NCBI RefSeq assembly: GCF_002252675.1
Contig: NZ_NQKY01000005.1
Coordinates: 106,248 to 170,247 of the forward strand
DNA: 64,000 nucleotides
Origin: Synechococcus sp. BO 8801
GTDB lineage: Bacteria > Cyanobacteriota > Cyanobacteriia > PCC-6307 > Cyanobiaceae
Direction of reading: 5' to 3'
Part shown: positions 27,330 to 36,311 of the stretch, one piece after another
How the letters are laid out: every line of letters begins with the position of its first letter
Numbering within the stretch: position 1 is the stretch's first letter
Made by a program: the position numbers and the translations under genes
Notes under the pieces: model-generated
Seen by the model: the letters and a program-made list of their open reading frames with translations, nothing else
Database searches by the model: none
Told to the model about the DNA's origin: nothing

Positions 27330-27992
27330 TCAGGCGCTGAGGGCGTCGGCCGGGTCGGGACTCAGCACCACCGGCAGGGCCGCCGGCCGCGGCTGGGGGG
27401 CTTCGGCCCGCTGCAGCAGCCGGACCACCTGGGGATCGGCCGTTTCGCCGCTGAGGGCGCCGTCCTCACCGGGGCCGCAGGCGCTGAGGGCCTCCTGCAG
27501 CAGGGAGTCGAAGGTGGAGCCGGGCAGCCGATGGCGGGCCAGTTCGAGGAAGGCGCGGGCCAGGGATTCGCCCGCGGCCGCCCGCAGCGCCGGGTTGGAA
27601 CGCCGCAGTTCCTGCTCCTGGGCGATCGAGTTGAGAAACCGCTGGGTGATGTCGCGCTTGGTGGTCGCCCGGATCCGGGTGTCCTGGTCGGCCTCGCTCA
27701 GGTGGGTCTGGGCCTCCAGCTCCTGCAGACGGCGGTTGAGGCTGTCGAGAACGTCCTGGGCCTCCTTATTGATATGGGTGAGCTGGCCGTCGGAGAGCCG
27801 CGGCAGGTCGGCCACATAGACCTTGCCGTGGTCCCGCAGGGTCAGGAAGGTGGGGCGCTGGCCGCCCGTGCCTTCGCGCTGCAGCGGGGCACCGGCGTCC
27901 CGCAGGCGGGGACGGGGCTGCTGGGGGCGCTGGGGCGGGATCGGGCCGGCGGAACTGCGGCGGCGCGTGATGCGTCTGGACGTATCGAACAT
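27330..27992 (-). CDS. conserved cyanobacterial hypothetical protein
   Basis: A 220-residue protein. The N-terminal 45 residues are basic and proline-rich, then comes FLTLRDHGKVYVADLPRLSDGQLTHINKEAQDVLDSLNRRLQELE, a short strand plus a coiled-coil-like helix, then further helices and a proline-rich tail. No enzymatic motif is seen. ATG 27992 is preferred to a start 48 bases upstream. Converges on the aldo/keto reductase with five bases between stops. Confidence 0.65.
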   Translation of the reverse strand: MFDTSRRITRRRSSAGPIPPQRPQQPRPRLRDAGAPLQREGTGGQRPTFLTLRDHGKVYVADLPRLSDGQLTHINKEAQDVLDSLNRRLQELEAQTHLSEADQDTRIRATTKRDITQRFLNSIAQEQELRRSNPALRAAAGESLARAFLELARHRLPGSTFDSLLQEALSACGPGEDGALSGETADPQVVRLLQRAEAPQPRPAALPVVLSPDPADALSA

Positions 27993-28088
27993 CGGGCAAC
28001 GAACTCTTCGGAGCGGGAGGGAGCCTGGTCGTGTCGGCAAAGACGCTGACGACCTTAGGAAAAGCGATGCATCAGGACCTGAGCCGCC

Positions 28089-29123
28089 TCAGTGCGGCAA
28101 TCCGGCCAGGGGAATCTCGCCGGGGTCGCCCGCCGCGACGCCGCCCAGCTCCCAGGCCGTATGGCCCGAAGAGCGACAGAGCTCGAGGGTGGCGCTCAGG
28201 GCCTCGGGCGGCACCACCAGACAGAAGCCGACCCCGAGATTGAAGGTGTTCCAGAGGTCGGCCTCCGGCACCTGTCCCTTCTCCTGCAGCCAGCGGAACA
28301 GGGGCGGGCGCTCCCAGCTGCCCGGGTCGACCACGGCGTGGACCCCCGGCGGCAGGCAGCGGGGCAGGTTCTCCGGCAGGCCACCGCCGGTGATGTGGGC
28401 CATGGCGTGGAGGGGCAGGCCGGAGCGGCGCAGGTCCTTCACCAGGGCGGCATAGAGAAAGGTGGGGGTGAGCAGGGCGTCGATCAGCCCCTGGCCGGTG
28501 GCGGGCAGCGGCGTGGCGGTGTCGACGGCCTCGGCCTCGAGGATGCGCCGCACCAGGCTGAAGCCATTGCTGTGGACACCGCTGCTGGCCACCGCCACGA
28601 TCCGGTCGCCGGCGGTCACCCGCGTGCCGTCGATCCGCTCGTCCTCCTCCACCACCGCCACGCAGAACCCGGCCAGGTCGTAACGTCCGGTGCCGTAGAA
28701 GCCCGGCATCTCTGCGGTCTCGCCCCCCAGCAGGGCACAGCCGCTCTGGCGGCAGCCGTCGGCGATGCCCTCCACCACCTCGGCCATGGCCTCGGGGCCG
28801 AGCTTGCCGGTGGCGATGTAATCAAGGAAAAAGAGGGGTTCGGCGCCGCTGGTGATCACGTCGTTGACGCACATGGCCACCAGATCGATGCCCACCCCGT
28901 GGTGGGCGCCGTGGGCCTGGGCCAGTTCGAGCTTGGTGCCCACCCCGTCGGTCCCGGCCACCAGCAGGGGACGCTTCATCCCGGCCGGCAGCCGGCAGAG
29001 CCCGCCGAAGCCCCCCAGTCCGCCCAGCACCTCCGGCCGTCGGGTCGTCTCGACGCTGTCCCGGATGCGTTCCACGAAGGCGCGGCCGGCGGCCACGTCC
29101 ACGCCGGCAGAGCGGTAGTCCAT
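28089..29123 (-). CDS. purM: phosphoribosylformylglycinamidine cyclo-ligase
   Basis: A 344-residue AIR synthetase of purine synthesis that closes the imidazole ring using ATP. Diagnostic segments are [64 protein letters not shown] and [31 protein letters not shown] sequence, then [15 protein letters not shown] 29123 is used rather than TTG 29129. Length fits the family. Confidence 0.96.
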   Translation of the reverse strand: MDYRSAGVDVAAGRAFVERIRDSVETTRRPEVLGGLGGFGGLCRLPAGMKRPLLVAGTDGVGTKLELAQAHGAHHGVGIDLVAMCVNDVITSGAEPLFFLDYIATGKLGPEAMAEVVEGIADGCRQSGCALLGGETAEMPGFYGTGRYDLAGFCVAVVEEDERIDGTRVTAGDRIVAVASSGVHSNGFSLVRRILEAEAVDTATPLPATGQGLIDALLTPTFLYAALVKDLRRSGLPLHAMAHITGGGLPENLPRCLPPGVHAVVDPGSWERPPLFRWLQEKGQVPEADLWNTFNLGVGFCLVVPPEALSATLELCRSSGHTAWELGGVAAGDPGEIPLAGLPH

Positions 29124-29557
29124 GGGCAAGGGTCAGCGCTGCACCGATCCTGCATCGGCACGGGGCCGCGACGGGCCGGAAGGGCGCTGGATGGCCCCTT
29201 CGCGTGGACGATCCCGGGATTGGCCCACACTTCCATCGCCGCGGCTTATGGAACCAATCAAATCCACTGATGTTTCGATAGCGCCGATGGGCCAGTCAGG
29301 CCAGTGGACGCCTGGAAGGGTGGCAAAGATGAAGAAAACTGATCGATCCGGGGGGTCGCCAGAGCTCCTCCATGGCCCTGCGGACTTCGGATAGTTTTCC
29401 GGGGTCGTCATTTTCTGTAAGGAATTCGCCAGGCCCATTCGGTCCCGTTCACCTCAGCCAACACCGCTTCAGGTTCCGGTTGTCGTCAACGTCCGAATGC
29501 AGTCACCGAGGAAGTCCCTTCCCCGCCTGTCTGCTCCGCCGGTGCATTCCGCCTGTC
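29124..29557. other. 434 bp intergenic region between purM and rlpA
   Basis: No convincing gene is seen. It is less GC-rich than the flanks and should contain the divergent promoters of purM and rlpA. Short open frames exist on both strands but have neither ribosome binding sites nor protein-like composition. A long rlpA leader is possible; no terminator or known riboswitch was recognised. Confidence 0.5.
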
Positions 29558-30052
29558 ATGCGAGTCACTCAACTCCTGGGCACCGCCGCCCTCCTCTTCA
29601 CCAGCAGCATCGCCCCGGCCCAGGCCGGCTCCCTTACTGCCCCGCAGGCGCCAGGGAGTTCCGTTGCCATTCGCCCCGCCGACTTTCCCTCCAACTGGGA
29701 TCGCTTCGTTGAAGAGATCCGCACCGTCCCCACGGCCAGCAACCTGGTCGCTTCCGCCGGTCGGGTCACCACCGGTGAGGCCAGCTGGTACGGCCCCGGT
29801 TTCTTCGGCAACCGCACCGCCAGTGGCGAGGTGCTCCGCCCCGGCACCCTCACCGCCGCCCACCGCACCCTGCCCTTCGGCACCATGGTGCGCGTCACCA
29901 ACCTCTGGAACGGCCGTTCCGCCGTAGTGCGCATCAACGACCGCGGTCCCTTCCATGGTCGGCGGGTGATCGATCTGGCCCACGGTGCCGCCAAGGAGCT
30001 TGGCCTCACCGCCAGTGGCATTGCCGACGTGAAGCTGGAAGTCCTGCCCTGA
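29558..30052 (+). CDS. rlpA: septal ring lytic transglycosylase RlpA family protein
   Basis: A 164-residue secreted protein. Residues 1-22 are a signal peptide ending APAQA. The C-terminal double-psi beta-barrel domain (about residues 70-163) has GEASWYGPGFFGNRTASGE, AAHRTLPFGTMVRVTNL and VRINDRGPF, with the acidic residue used for catalysis in RlpA. Such proteins cut or bind denuded peptidoglycan glycan strands during division. No SPOR domain is attached. A strong terminator follows 37 bp after the stop. Confidence 0.88.
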   Translation: MRVTQLLGTAALLFTSSIAPAQAGSLTAPQAPGSSVAIRPADFPSNWDRFVEEIRTVPTASNLVASAGRVTTGEASWYGPGFFGNRTASGEVLRPGTLTAAHRTLPFGTMVRVTNLWNGRSAVVRINDRGPFHGRRVIDLAHGAAKELGLTASGIADVKLEVLP

Positions 30053-30088
30053 CCCCTCGCTCCGGCCGCGGTCGGAACGTTGTCCATC

Positions 30089-30124
30089 AGCCCATCCGCC
30101 AATCTGGCGGATGGGCTTTTCCTT
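30089..30124 (+). terminator. intrinsic terminator after rlpA
   Basis: A perfect 12 bp stem AGCCCATCCGCC/GGCGGATGGGCT with a five-base loop AATCT is followed by T-rich sequence (TTTTCCTTT). The right arm contains the first ATG of the panC-cmk frame (30111), an argument for a later start of that gene. Confidence 0.85.
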
Positions 30125-30131
30125 TGTGCCG

Positions 30132-31706
30132 GTGCGACTGCTTCAGACCCTGGCCGACCTGAGCGACTGGCGCCGCGGCCAGGCCGGGCGGCCGCTCCAT
30201 TTCGTGCCCACCATGGGCAGCCTTCACGAGGGCCATCAGCAGCTGTTGCGGCGGGCCTCGGCGGCCGTCTCCGCTGGCCGGCCCGCCGTGCTGCTGAGCG
30301 TGTTCGTCAATCCACTCCAGTTCGGGCCGTCCGAGGATTTCGCCCGCTATCCCCGCGATCTGGCCGCCGATGCGGCCCTGGGGGCGGCGGCCGGCGCCGA
30401 GGCCCTCTTCGCCCCCTCCGTGGCGGAACTGTTCCCCGACGGCGAGGAGGAGCTCACCGGGGTGGTCCCTCCGGCCGGCCTGCGCCGGTCCCTGTGCGGC
30501 CCCGGTCGCCCCGGCCATTTCGAGGGGGTCGCCACCGTCGTCTGTCGCCTGCTGGCCCTGGTGCGGCCCGATCGCCTCCTGCTGGGGGAGAAGGACTGGC
30601 AGCAGCTCACGATCCTGCGCCGCGTCGTCGCCGATCTGGCCCTGCCGGTGACGGTCCAGGGCTGCGCCACCGTGCGGGAGGCGGATGGGCTCGCCTGCAG
30701 TTCCCGCCATCGCTACCTCAGTGCCGCCGAGCGTGAACAGGCGACGGCGCTGCCGGCCGCCCTGGGGGCGGCCCTGGCGCTCTGGCGGGGCGGCACCGCC
30801 AGTGCCCCGGCACTCACGGCGGCGGTGACCGGGGAGCTGGAGGCGTCGGGACTCGGCGTGGAGTATGTGCAGCTCGTCCATCCCTTTACCCTGGCTGCGG
30901 TGTCCGGCGCCGCCGGGATGTCCCTGCTGGCCGCCGCCGCCCGCTGCGGCAGCACCCGCCTGATCGATCACATCTTTCTGATGAACCGCCCGCCGATCGT
31001 CGCCATCGATGGCCCCGCCGGGGCGGGCAAGAGCACGGTCACCAGGGCCTTCGCCCGCCGCCTGGGCCTCCTCTACCTCGACACGGGCGCCATGTACCGG
31101 GCCCTGACCTGGTGGGTGCTGCACCGGGGCGTGGACCCGGCCGACCCCGACGCCATCGCCCCCCTGCTCGCCGACCTCGACCTGCGGCTGGAGAGCGACG
31201 CCGCCGGGGAGCAGCGGGTGAGGGTCAACGGCCATGAGGTGAGCGAGGCGATCCGTGGCCCGGAGGTCACCGCGCAGGTCTCCACCGTGGCCGCCCACGC
31301 CTGCGTGCGGGCGGCCCTCACCCGCCAGCAGCAGGCCATGGGCCGGCGGGGCGGCCTGGTGGCGGAGGGCCGCGACATCGGCACCGCCGTCTTCCCGGAA
31401 GCCGAGTGCAAGGTGTTCCTCACCGCCACGGTGGCGGAGCGGGCCCGTCGCCGGGCGGCGGATCTGGCCCAGCGTGGCTTCGAGGTGCCGGCCCTGGCGG
31501 AACTGGAGGCCCAGATCGCCGAGCGGGATCACCGTGATTCCAGCCGCGCCGAGGCCCCCCTGCGCCAGGCGGACGACGCGGTGGAGCTGGTCACCGACGG
31601 CCTGGCCATCGACGCCGTGATCCAGCGGCTGGTCGACCTGTTCCGCGAGCGGGTGCCGGAGGACGCCTGGCCGGGCCCGTCCCCCCTGGAGGGGACTGCG
31701 CCCTAG
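30132..31706 (+). CDS. panC/cmk: bifunctional pantoate--beta-alanine ligase / cytidylate kinase
   Basis: A fused protein of about 524 residues, a known cyanobacterial fusion. The N-terminal half is PanC (FVPTMGSLHEGHQQLLR with the HIGH-like motif, SVFVNPLQFGPSEDFARYPRD, LLGEKDWQQLTILRR), which makes pantothenate. From about residue 280 comes Cmk with Walker A DGPAGAGKST, then DTGAMYRALT and EGRDIGTAVFP, which phosphorylates CMP and dCMP. GTG 30132 gives the family-like start RLLQTLADL; GTG 30126 and ATG 30111 are alternatives, but 30111 is inside a terminator stem. The stop overlaps the opposite-strand phosphatase by four bases. Confidence 0.94.
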   Translation: MRLLQTLADLSDWRRGQAGRPLHFVPTMGSLHEGHQQLLRRASAAVSAGRPAVLLSVFVNPLQFGPSEDFARYPRDLAADAALGAAAGAEALFAPSVAELFPDGEEELTGVVPPAGLRRSLCGPGRPGHFEGVATVVCRLLALVRPDRLLLGEKDWQQLTILRRVVADLALPVTVQGCATVREADGLACSSRHRYLSAAEREQATALPAALGAALALWRGGTASAPALTAAVTGELEASGLGVEYVQLVHPFTLAAVSGAAGMSLLAAAARCGSTRLIDHIFLMNRPPIVAIDGPAGAGKSTVTRAFARRLGLLYLDTGAMYRALTWWVLHRGVDPADPDAIAPLLADLDLRLESDAAGEQRVRVNGHEVSEAIRGPEVTAQVSTVAAHACVRAALTRQQQAMGRRGGLVAEGRDIGTAVFPEAECKVFLTATVAERARRRAADLAQRGFEVPALAELEAQIAERDHRDSSRAEAPLRQADDAVELVTDGLAIDAVIQRLVDLFRERVPEDAWPGPSPLEGTAP

Positions 31707-32245
31707 CGGGTGCCCTGGCCGGGGCCCTGATCGGCCTTCAGGGCCTCCAGCAGGCCGCCACAGGCGTCCTCCAGCAGGTCGAGCACCCGATCGAAGCCCT
31801 CTTCGCCGCCGTAGTAGGGATCGGGCACCTCCTCGACGCTGTAGCGGCGGCAGTAGCGGGTGAGCGGGCCGATGCGGGCGGCGGGCTCCCCCCGCCCGGC
31901 CAGGCCCTGCACCGCCTCCAGGTTCTGCCGGTCCATCGTCAGCACGTGGTCGAAGCGGCTCAGGTCGTCCGTCGTGATCTGGCGGGCCCGGCTGGGCAGG
32001 ACGATGCCCCGGCGGGCGGCGGCGCTGCGCATGCGGGCGTCGGCGGGGCGGCCCACGTGCCAGTCTCCGGTGCCGGCCGAGTCCACCGTGAAGGCCTGCT
32101 CCAGTCCCTGGCGGGCGATCAGGTGCAGGAAGACCCCTTCGGCGGCCGGGGAGCGGCAGATGTTGCCGAGGCAGACGAACAGGATGCCGGTGGGGCGGCC
32201 GGCTTCGGAGCGGCTCGTCCCGGCGGTCGGATCAGGGGAGGTCAT
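31703..32245 (-). CDS. low molecular weight protein-tyrosine phosphatase
   Basis: A 180-residue phosphatase. The P-loop VCLGNICRSPAAEG has the C-x5-R-S signature, and the general acid motif VPDPYYGG is present near the C-terminus, so the enzyme should be active. Such proteins dephosphorylate tyrosine on kinases and exopolysaccharide machinery. It is the last gene of the cpcE-cpcF-phosphatase run on the minus strand; its start overlaps the cpcF stop by four bases. In marine Synechococcus a phosphatase of this type also sits beside the phycobilisome gene region. Confidence 0.92.
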   Translation of the reverse strand: MTSPDPTAGTSRSEAGRPTGILFVCLGNICRSPAAEGVFLHLIARQGLEQAFTVDSAGTGDWHVGRPADARMRSAAARRGIVLPSRARQITTDDLSRFDHVLTMDRQNLEAVQGLAGRGEPAARIGPLTRYCRRYSVEEVPDPYYGGEEGFDRVLDLLEDACGGLLEALKADQGPGQGTR

Positions 32246-32904
32246 CGGTTGTCCAGTCGCTTCAGGGCCACACCGGCCCGCAGGCGCACCACCAGAGTCT
32301 CCTCCTGCTCCGGCTGCAGGAGCTGGCTGAGGCCCGCCACGGCCCGTTGGCGGTGGGGATGGGGCGGGGAGAGGGGCAGGGCCAGGCCCTCGAACCCCAC
32401 GGCCACGGCATAGCGCACGACCCATTCGCCGTCGCTGCGGCCCGCTTCGAGGGCCTCCAGGCAGCGCAGGCGGATCCCTTCCCGCTCCTGCTCGGCCAGG
32501 CTCTCCAGCCGCAGGGCCCCCAGGCCACTGGCGGCGGCCCGGCGCACGCTGGGCCCGACGTCGGTGGCCAGGGCGTCCTCGAGCACGTCCAGCCCGCGCG
32601 GGTCGCCGATGCCCGCCAGCGCCCGGACGGCCCAGGCCCTGGCGCCGTAGTTGTGGGCATCCAGATTGGCCAGCAGGGGCCCGACGGCCGCCGGGCCGAT
32701 TGCGATCAGGCCGTCCACGGCGGCGACGGCGGCCCCGGGATTGTTGAACCCCAGCACCTGCACCAGCTGGGGCACGGTGGCCAGGGGGTCGTCGCAGTCG
32801 GTCAGCCGGCGGGTGGCCGCCACCAGCTCCTCGGCGCTGCCGGCCCGCTCGAAGGCCCGGATCCGGTCGGCCGCGCGCTGGGAATCTCCGCTTCCGGCCG
32901 TCAT
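32242..32904 (-). CDS. cpcF: phycocyanobilin lyase subunit CpcF
   Basis: A 220-residue protein made of HEAT/PBS-lyase repeats (AVAAVDGLIAIGPAAVGPLLANLD, ARAWAVRALAGIGDPRGLDVLEDAL, VRRAAASGLGAL, VVRYAVAVGFEGL). It acts as the CpcE/CpcF heterodimer that attaches phycocyanobilin to Cys-84 of the phycocyanin alpha subunit. ATG 32904 overlaps the cpcE stop by one base; a GTG directly upstream at 32907 is possible. Two following positions, ATGA with the phosphatase, keep the run tight. Confidence 0.92.
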   Translation of the reverse strand: MTAGSGDSQRAADRIRAFERAGSAEELVAATRRLTDCDDPLATVPQLVQVLGFNNPGAAVAAVDGLIAIGPAAVGPLLANLDAHNYGARAWAVRALAGIGDPRGLDVLEDALATDVGPSVRRAAASGLGALRLESLAEQEREGIRLRCLEALEAGRSDGEWVVRYAVAVGFEGLALPLSPPHPHRQRAVAGLSQLLQPEQEETLVVRLRAGVALKRLDNR

Positions 32905-33725
32905 CACAGCAGGGCGTCCATCGCCATCAGGAGGGCCTCATCATCGCTGTCCGCCTCACTGCCGCTGCCGGAGCCGCGGCCATGCTCGACCAGCCCCCGC
33001 AGGGCGATCAGCTTGAGGCTGTTCTCGGCGAAGGTGCGCCGGATCGGCTCCAGGGCGGGCCGCCATCCCACCGCCCCCAGATCCATCAGGGCCGCACGGC
33101 GCACCTGCAGCTGGGGATGCTGCAGCAGCTGGAGCAGTTCGTCCGCCCAGACCGTCTCCCCGGTGAGCTGCAGCAGGGCGCGACAGGCGGCGCTGCGGAC
33201 CAGGGGCCTCTCGTGGGCGGTGAAGGGGCGGATCACGTCCAGCACCTCCGCCTGCGCCTCACCGATCGCCCCCAGGGCCTCCAGCATCGCTTCGCAGGGT
33301 TCCTGCAGCCGGGGGCTGTCGCTGCGGCCGGCGCCGGCGACGGCGGGGCCGCTGGCCAGCCGGCGGATCAGCAGGGGGACCGCTGCCGTCGCCCGAAGTT
33401 CGCCGAGGGAGCGGGCCGCGGCCTCCCGCAGGCCGTCGTCGGCGTCGTCGAGCACCGCCAGCAGCTCGGGCACGGCCCGCGCGTCGGCGATCTTGCCCAG
33501 GGCCCGGGCCGCGTTGCGGGCCACGGCGTTGTGCTCGACACCGGCACCCGGATCCCGGGGCTGGCGCTGGGTGAGGGCGGCGAGCAGCAGGGGAACGGCC
33601 TCCGGGTGCCGGCTGCGCATGCGCCCCAGCCACCAGGCCGCGTAGTACTGACGGGATTGGTCGTCGGTCTGGCGAAGCTGCTCCAGGGCCTCGGCTTCGC
33701 TGATCGGTTCGCCGTCACCGGCCAT
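32904..33725 (-). CDS. cpcE: phycocyanobilin lyase subunit CpcE
   Basis: A 273-residue HEAT-repeat protein with the CpcE N-terminal segment DDQSRQYYAAWWLGRMRSRHPEAVPLLLAAL, then ARNAARALGKIADARAVPELLAVLDD and LREAAARSLGEL repeats. It pairs with CpcF to form the alpha Cys-84 phycocyanobilin lyase and isomer-specific chaperone. It is downstream of cpcB1-cpcA1 after a strong terminator, so its expression likely comes from read-through or its own promoter in the 68 bp between terminator and start. Confidence 0.93.
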   Translation of the reverse strand: MAGDGEPISEAEALEQLRQTDDQSRQYYAAWWLGRMRSRHPEAVPLLLAALTQRQPRDPGAGVEHNAVARNAARALGKIADARAVPELLAVLDDADDGLREAAARSLGELRATAAVPLLIRRLASGPAVAGAGRSDSPRLQEPCEAMLEALGAIGEAQAEVLDVIRPFTAHERPLVRSAACRALLQLTGETVWADELLQLLQHPQLQVRRAALMDLGAVGWRPALEPIRRTFAENSLKLIALRGLVEHGRGSGSGSEADSDDEALLMAMDALL

Positions 33726-33792
33726 GGTTCTGCGCACGTGCGAGGGGGCTCGGGGAATGCTGCCATCCCCGGGGCCGGCGGGATCCGGCCAG

Positions 33793-33820
33793 AAAAAAGG
33801 GCCCCCCGAAGGGGACCCCG
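33793..33820 (-). terminator. intrinsic terminator after cpcA1
   Basis: On the minus strand a GGGTCCCC/GGGGGGCCC-type stem with a TTCG loop is followed by six T. It follows cpcA1 by 22 bp and is duplicated with the repeat at 36260-36289. Confidence 0.88.
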
Positions 33821-33842
33821 AGACAACGATGGCCGCGAGAGC

Positions 33843-34331
33843 TCAGACGAGAGCGCTGATGGCGTAGTCGATGTAGTTGTTGGCGATGACGCCGGCATCG
33901 CCGGAGACGCCGTGGTTGGCCTTGATGTAGGTCAGGGCCTCGACGTACCAGGAGGGGGAGAGTTCGAAGGTGCGGTTGATCTCGTCGAGACCAGCGACCA
34001 GGTACTCATCCATGGGGCCGGTGCCACCGGCGACCAGGCAGTAGGTGACCATGCGGAGGTAGTAGCCGATGTCACGGGCACACTTGGCCTTGCCGCGGGC
34101 GTCGGAGGCGTAGTTGCTCCCCTGCATCTGGGTGGTGTAGGGGAACTTGTTGTAGACGGCCTGGGCGGCGCCGTTCACCAGGGAGTCGGCGTTGGCGGTG
34201 AGGGCCTTGGCAGCTTCCAGGGCGTTCTTGGCGCGCTCGAAGCGGCCGAAGGCGGCGTTGAGCTCGGTGTTGGACAGGAAGCGGCCCTGGGAATCAGCGG
34301 CTGCGACGGCCTCGGTGAGGGGAGTCTTCAT
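33843..34331 (-). CDS. cpcA: phycocyanin alpha subunit, copy 1
   Basis: A 162-residue phycobiliprotein that binds one phycocyanobilin at Cys-84 (segment [22 protein letters not shown]). With CpcB it forms hexameric discs of the phycobilisome rods on the thylakoid surface. Protein sequence is identical to copy 2 at 36312. It follows cpcB1 by 60 bp and precedes a strong terminator. The bilin is attached by CpcE/CpcF encoded just downstream. Confidence 0.97.
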   Translation of the reverse strand: MKTPLTEAVAAADSQGRFLSNTELNAAFGRFERAKNALEAAKALTANADSLVNGAAQAVYNKFPYTTQMQGSNYASDARGKAKCARDIGYYLRMVTYCLVAGGTGPMDEYLVAGLDEINRTFELSPSWYVEALTYIKANHGVSGDAGVIANNYIDYAISALV

Positions 34332-34391
34332 GGGGAGGGTGTTAAGGAGAAGGTGAACCGAAAGATGAGGCGACGATCAGTCGACGACTGA

Positions 34392-34910
34392 TCAGGCGAC
34401 AGCAGCGGCTGCGCGATCGAAGTAGGTGCCGATTTCGGACATCAGGGAGGAGCAGTCGCCCTGGGTGATGCCGTTGCGATCGTTGGCGATGGCGATGGCT
34501 GCGTCCTTCATCTTGCGGATGCCTTCGGCGACGGAAGCGCCGGGCACGCCGAGGGCCAGGTAGGTCTCGCGGAGGCCGTTGAGGCAGCGATCTTCCAGGA
34601 CGGAAGCGTCACCGGTGAAGACGGCGTAGGTGACGTAGCGGAGAACGATCTCCATGTCGCGCAGGCAGGCAGCCATGCGGCGATGGGTGTAGGCGTTGCC
34701 GCCGGGGGCGATCAGGGCGGGCTGCTGATCGAACAGATCGCGGGCCGCGTTGGTGACGATCTTGGAAGCGTTGGAGGTGATGCGGTTCACGGCATCCATG
34801 CGCTTGAAGCTGTCAGCGACGACGCCGGAAAGGGCATCGATCTGACCAGCGTTGAGGAATTCGCCGCGGGCATCAGCCTGAGCAACGACCTTGGTGAAGG
34901 CGTCGAACAT
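34392..34910 (-). CDS. cpcB: phycocyanin beta subunit, copy 1
   Basis: A 172-residue phycobiliprotein with bilin cysteines in [17 protein letters not shown] (Cys-82 type) and [12 protein letters not shown] (Cys-153 type); the conserved asparagine methylation site region SNASKIV is also present. ATG 34910 has AGGAG nine bases upstream. Protein is identical to copy 2. The Cys-153-type site is the expected target of the CpcT lyase encoded at 39714. Confidence 0.97.
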   Translation of the reverse strand: MFDAFTKVVAQADARGEFLNAGQIDALSGVVADSFKRMDAVNRITSNASKIVTNAARDLFDQQPALIAPGGNAYTHRRMAACLRDMEIVLRYVTYAVFTGDASVLEDRCLNGLRETYLALGVPGASVAEGIRKMKDAAIAIANDRNGITQGDCSSLMSEIGTYFDRAAAAVA

Positions 34911-35185
34911 TGAGTTAGCTCCTGTTCTCGACGTCGAACGTCGTGGTGGGGTGGGTAAGGGGGGTGGGAACGCCAAGGACGTTCACCTGTGCTGGGCACG
35001 GACTTATTGTCTGAAAGAATCGCGCCAGGATCCGTGAAGTTTACAAAGGGTCATCGGTAGTCGTTGGTCTTCTCTGGCCGGGGTCAGTCGTGGGCCTGTT
35101 GGGCACGCCATCTAGGGCCTGATCTGTGCCTTCATGAACACTCAGGAGCTGCGATCCTGCAGCGATCCCGGTGCAGCCAGGCCAT
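34911..35185 (-). other. upstream region of cpcB1
   Basis: Non-coding. The first 60 bases next to cpcB1 are shared with the second copy; the rest is unique. On the minus strand a candidate -10 ACAATA (35005-35010) lies about 95 bases before the start. TTTACA at 35040-35045 on the plus strand resembles one half of an RpaB-type HLR1 site. The region ends at the terminator of the upstream rod-linker gene. Confidence 0.4.
35005..35010 (-). promoter_or_regulatory. candidate -10 element of cpcB1A1
   Basis: ACAATA followed by AG in an otherwise GC-rich leader. A similar ACAATA box is found upstream of the second copy (37535-37540), but at a different distance and in unrelated flanking sequence. No clear -35 was seen, so this is a weak prediction. 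Confidence 0.3.
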
Positions 35186-35220
35186 GAAAAAGCCCCTTTC
35201 GGCATCACGCCGAAAGGGGC
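35186..35220 (-). terminator. intrinsic terminator after the first rod linker gene
   Basis: A perfect 12 bp stem GCCCCTTTCGGC/GCCGAAAGGGGC with loop ATCAC (plus-strand reading), followed on the minus strand by five T. It ends the linker transcript 43 bp after its stop and insulates cpcB1. Confidence 0.9.
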
Positions 35221-35262
35221 CGGGAGGCAGAAGGCCGTGGACCTGAGCGGTGGAACTGACCG

Positions 35263-36114
35263 TCAGTTCACAGGGGTCACGCTGGCGACCCGTCCGCCCT
35301 GGCGATGGATCATCTGCTGGGCTTCCAGCAGTTTGTTGAAGGGCACGAAGCGAACGGTGTTGCTGCGCTTGTGCAGGCGGTACTCGTTGAGTCCGGTCAC
35401 TTCGATGCGGTACACCTTGGCCTTCTGGCCGATGCCCTTGGCCATCTTGGTGATCGATTCATTGGCCACCTGGCTGGGCTGGAAGGCCGAACCCTTGGCG
35501 TTGGGGCTCACCACGGGAACGGCGCGGTTCTGGTGCAGGGCCTTGCCGAGTCGGAAGTTGGTGCCGGCGGTGTCTCCTTTGACCGAAGCTGCGGCGCCCC
35601 GGGCCAGCTGCATCAGCCAGGAGAACTGACGACCCTGCTGGCCGGCGGAGTAGTCCCAGCCGGTCAGGTAGGGGACCACTTCCTCCCCGAAGCGCTCCTG
35701 GTATTCGGCGCTGTCGATGTAGGAATCGATCTCGGCATCAACACCCTGCTCTTGCAGGATGGTGAAGTGATGCAGCATCTCCGCCTTGTTCTGGGGGGCA
35801 CGGCCCAGCAGATGCTTGAAGTTGAGCTCAATGAAGTGATACGGGTTGCAGTTCTCGAAGAACTTGGCACGGTAGAGGCCACTCTTCGCCACGGCACGCA
35901 CGAATTCGCGCACGCTCAGATAGCCGTTGCGGAAGAGGGATTCAGCACCCTCGAGACGCTCGCTCTCCATGATGTACTGGCGTCCGAGCACCTGCTGATA
36001 GACGGTGCGGATGATTGTGCTCTTATCCTGATCGGACGCATTTGACCAGTTTTCCTTGTTGCGGTCGTTCGCGAAGCGTTCGATGCCCAGATAGGGCGCA
36101 TTGACGAGGGTCAT
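35263..36114 (-). CDS. cpcC: phycobilisome rod linker polypeptide 1
   Basis: A 283-residue linker. Residues about 15-145 form the PBS linker domain (VYQQVLGRQYIMESERL, LFRNGYLSVREFVRAVAKSGLY, LNFKHLLGRAPQNKAEMLHH) and the last 60 residues are a CpcD-like domain (YRIEVTGLNEYRLHKRSNTVRFVPFNKLLEAQQMI). It stacks phycocyanin hexamers inside rods. It lies between the two cpcBA modules, after the terminator of copy 2, so it needs its own promoter; GTTACA at 36211-36216 upstream resembles half an RpaB site. Confidence 0.94.
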   Translation of the reverse strand: MTLVNAPYLGIERFANDRNKENWSNASDQDKSTIIRTVYQQVLGRQYIMESERLEGAESLFRNGYLSVREFVRAVAKSGLYRAKFFENCNPYHFIELNFKHLLGRAPQNKAEMLHHFTILQEQGVDAEIDSYIDSAEYQERFGEEVVPYLTGWDYSAGQQGRQFSWLMQLARGAAASVKGDTAGTNFRLGKALHQNRAVPVVSPNAKGSAFQPSQVANESITKMAKGIGQKAKVYRIEVTGLNEYRLHKRSNTVRFVPFNKLLEAQQMIHRQGGRVASVTPVN

Positions 36115-36259
36115 GGATGGCGGGCCAGAAGGGGGAGGACTGCACGCGTACGGTGCGCCGTTCTGATCCTATGAGGAAGTCCGCACAGGATTTCAAGATG
36201 ATGTTCGATCGTTACAGCAGATGAGAACCCGCAAACGCCACAACAGGTGAATCCGGCCA

Positions 36260-36289
36260 GAAAAAAAAGGCCCCCCGAAGGGGACCCCG
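36260..36289 (-). terminator. intrinsic terminator after cpcA2
   Basis: Same hairpin as after cpcA1 (GGGGTCCCC.. with TTCG loop) but followed by eight T rather than six, and with a slightly shorter stem base. It ends the cpcB2A2 transcript 22 bp after the stop. Confidence 0.88.
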
Positions 36290-36311
36290 AGACAACGATG
36301 GCCTTGAGAGC

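Larger units (their letters stand above)
33783..34970. repeat. long direct repeat copy 1 (cpcB1-cpcA1 with terminator)
   Basis: About 1.19 kb nearly identical to 36251-37440. It spans the terminator, cpcA, the 60 bp intercistronic spacer, cpcB and about 55 bp of leader. By eye, three substitutions were seen inside cpcA, all synonymous, and no differences inside cpcB; a few more occur near the edges. Homology ends sharply in both flanks. Confidence 0.92.

Noticed and set aside
29133..29438. 101-codon minus-strand frame between purM and rlpA
   Set aside because: No ribosome binding site, no protein-like pattern, and it would cross the likely promoter region.
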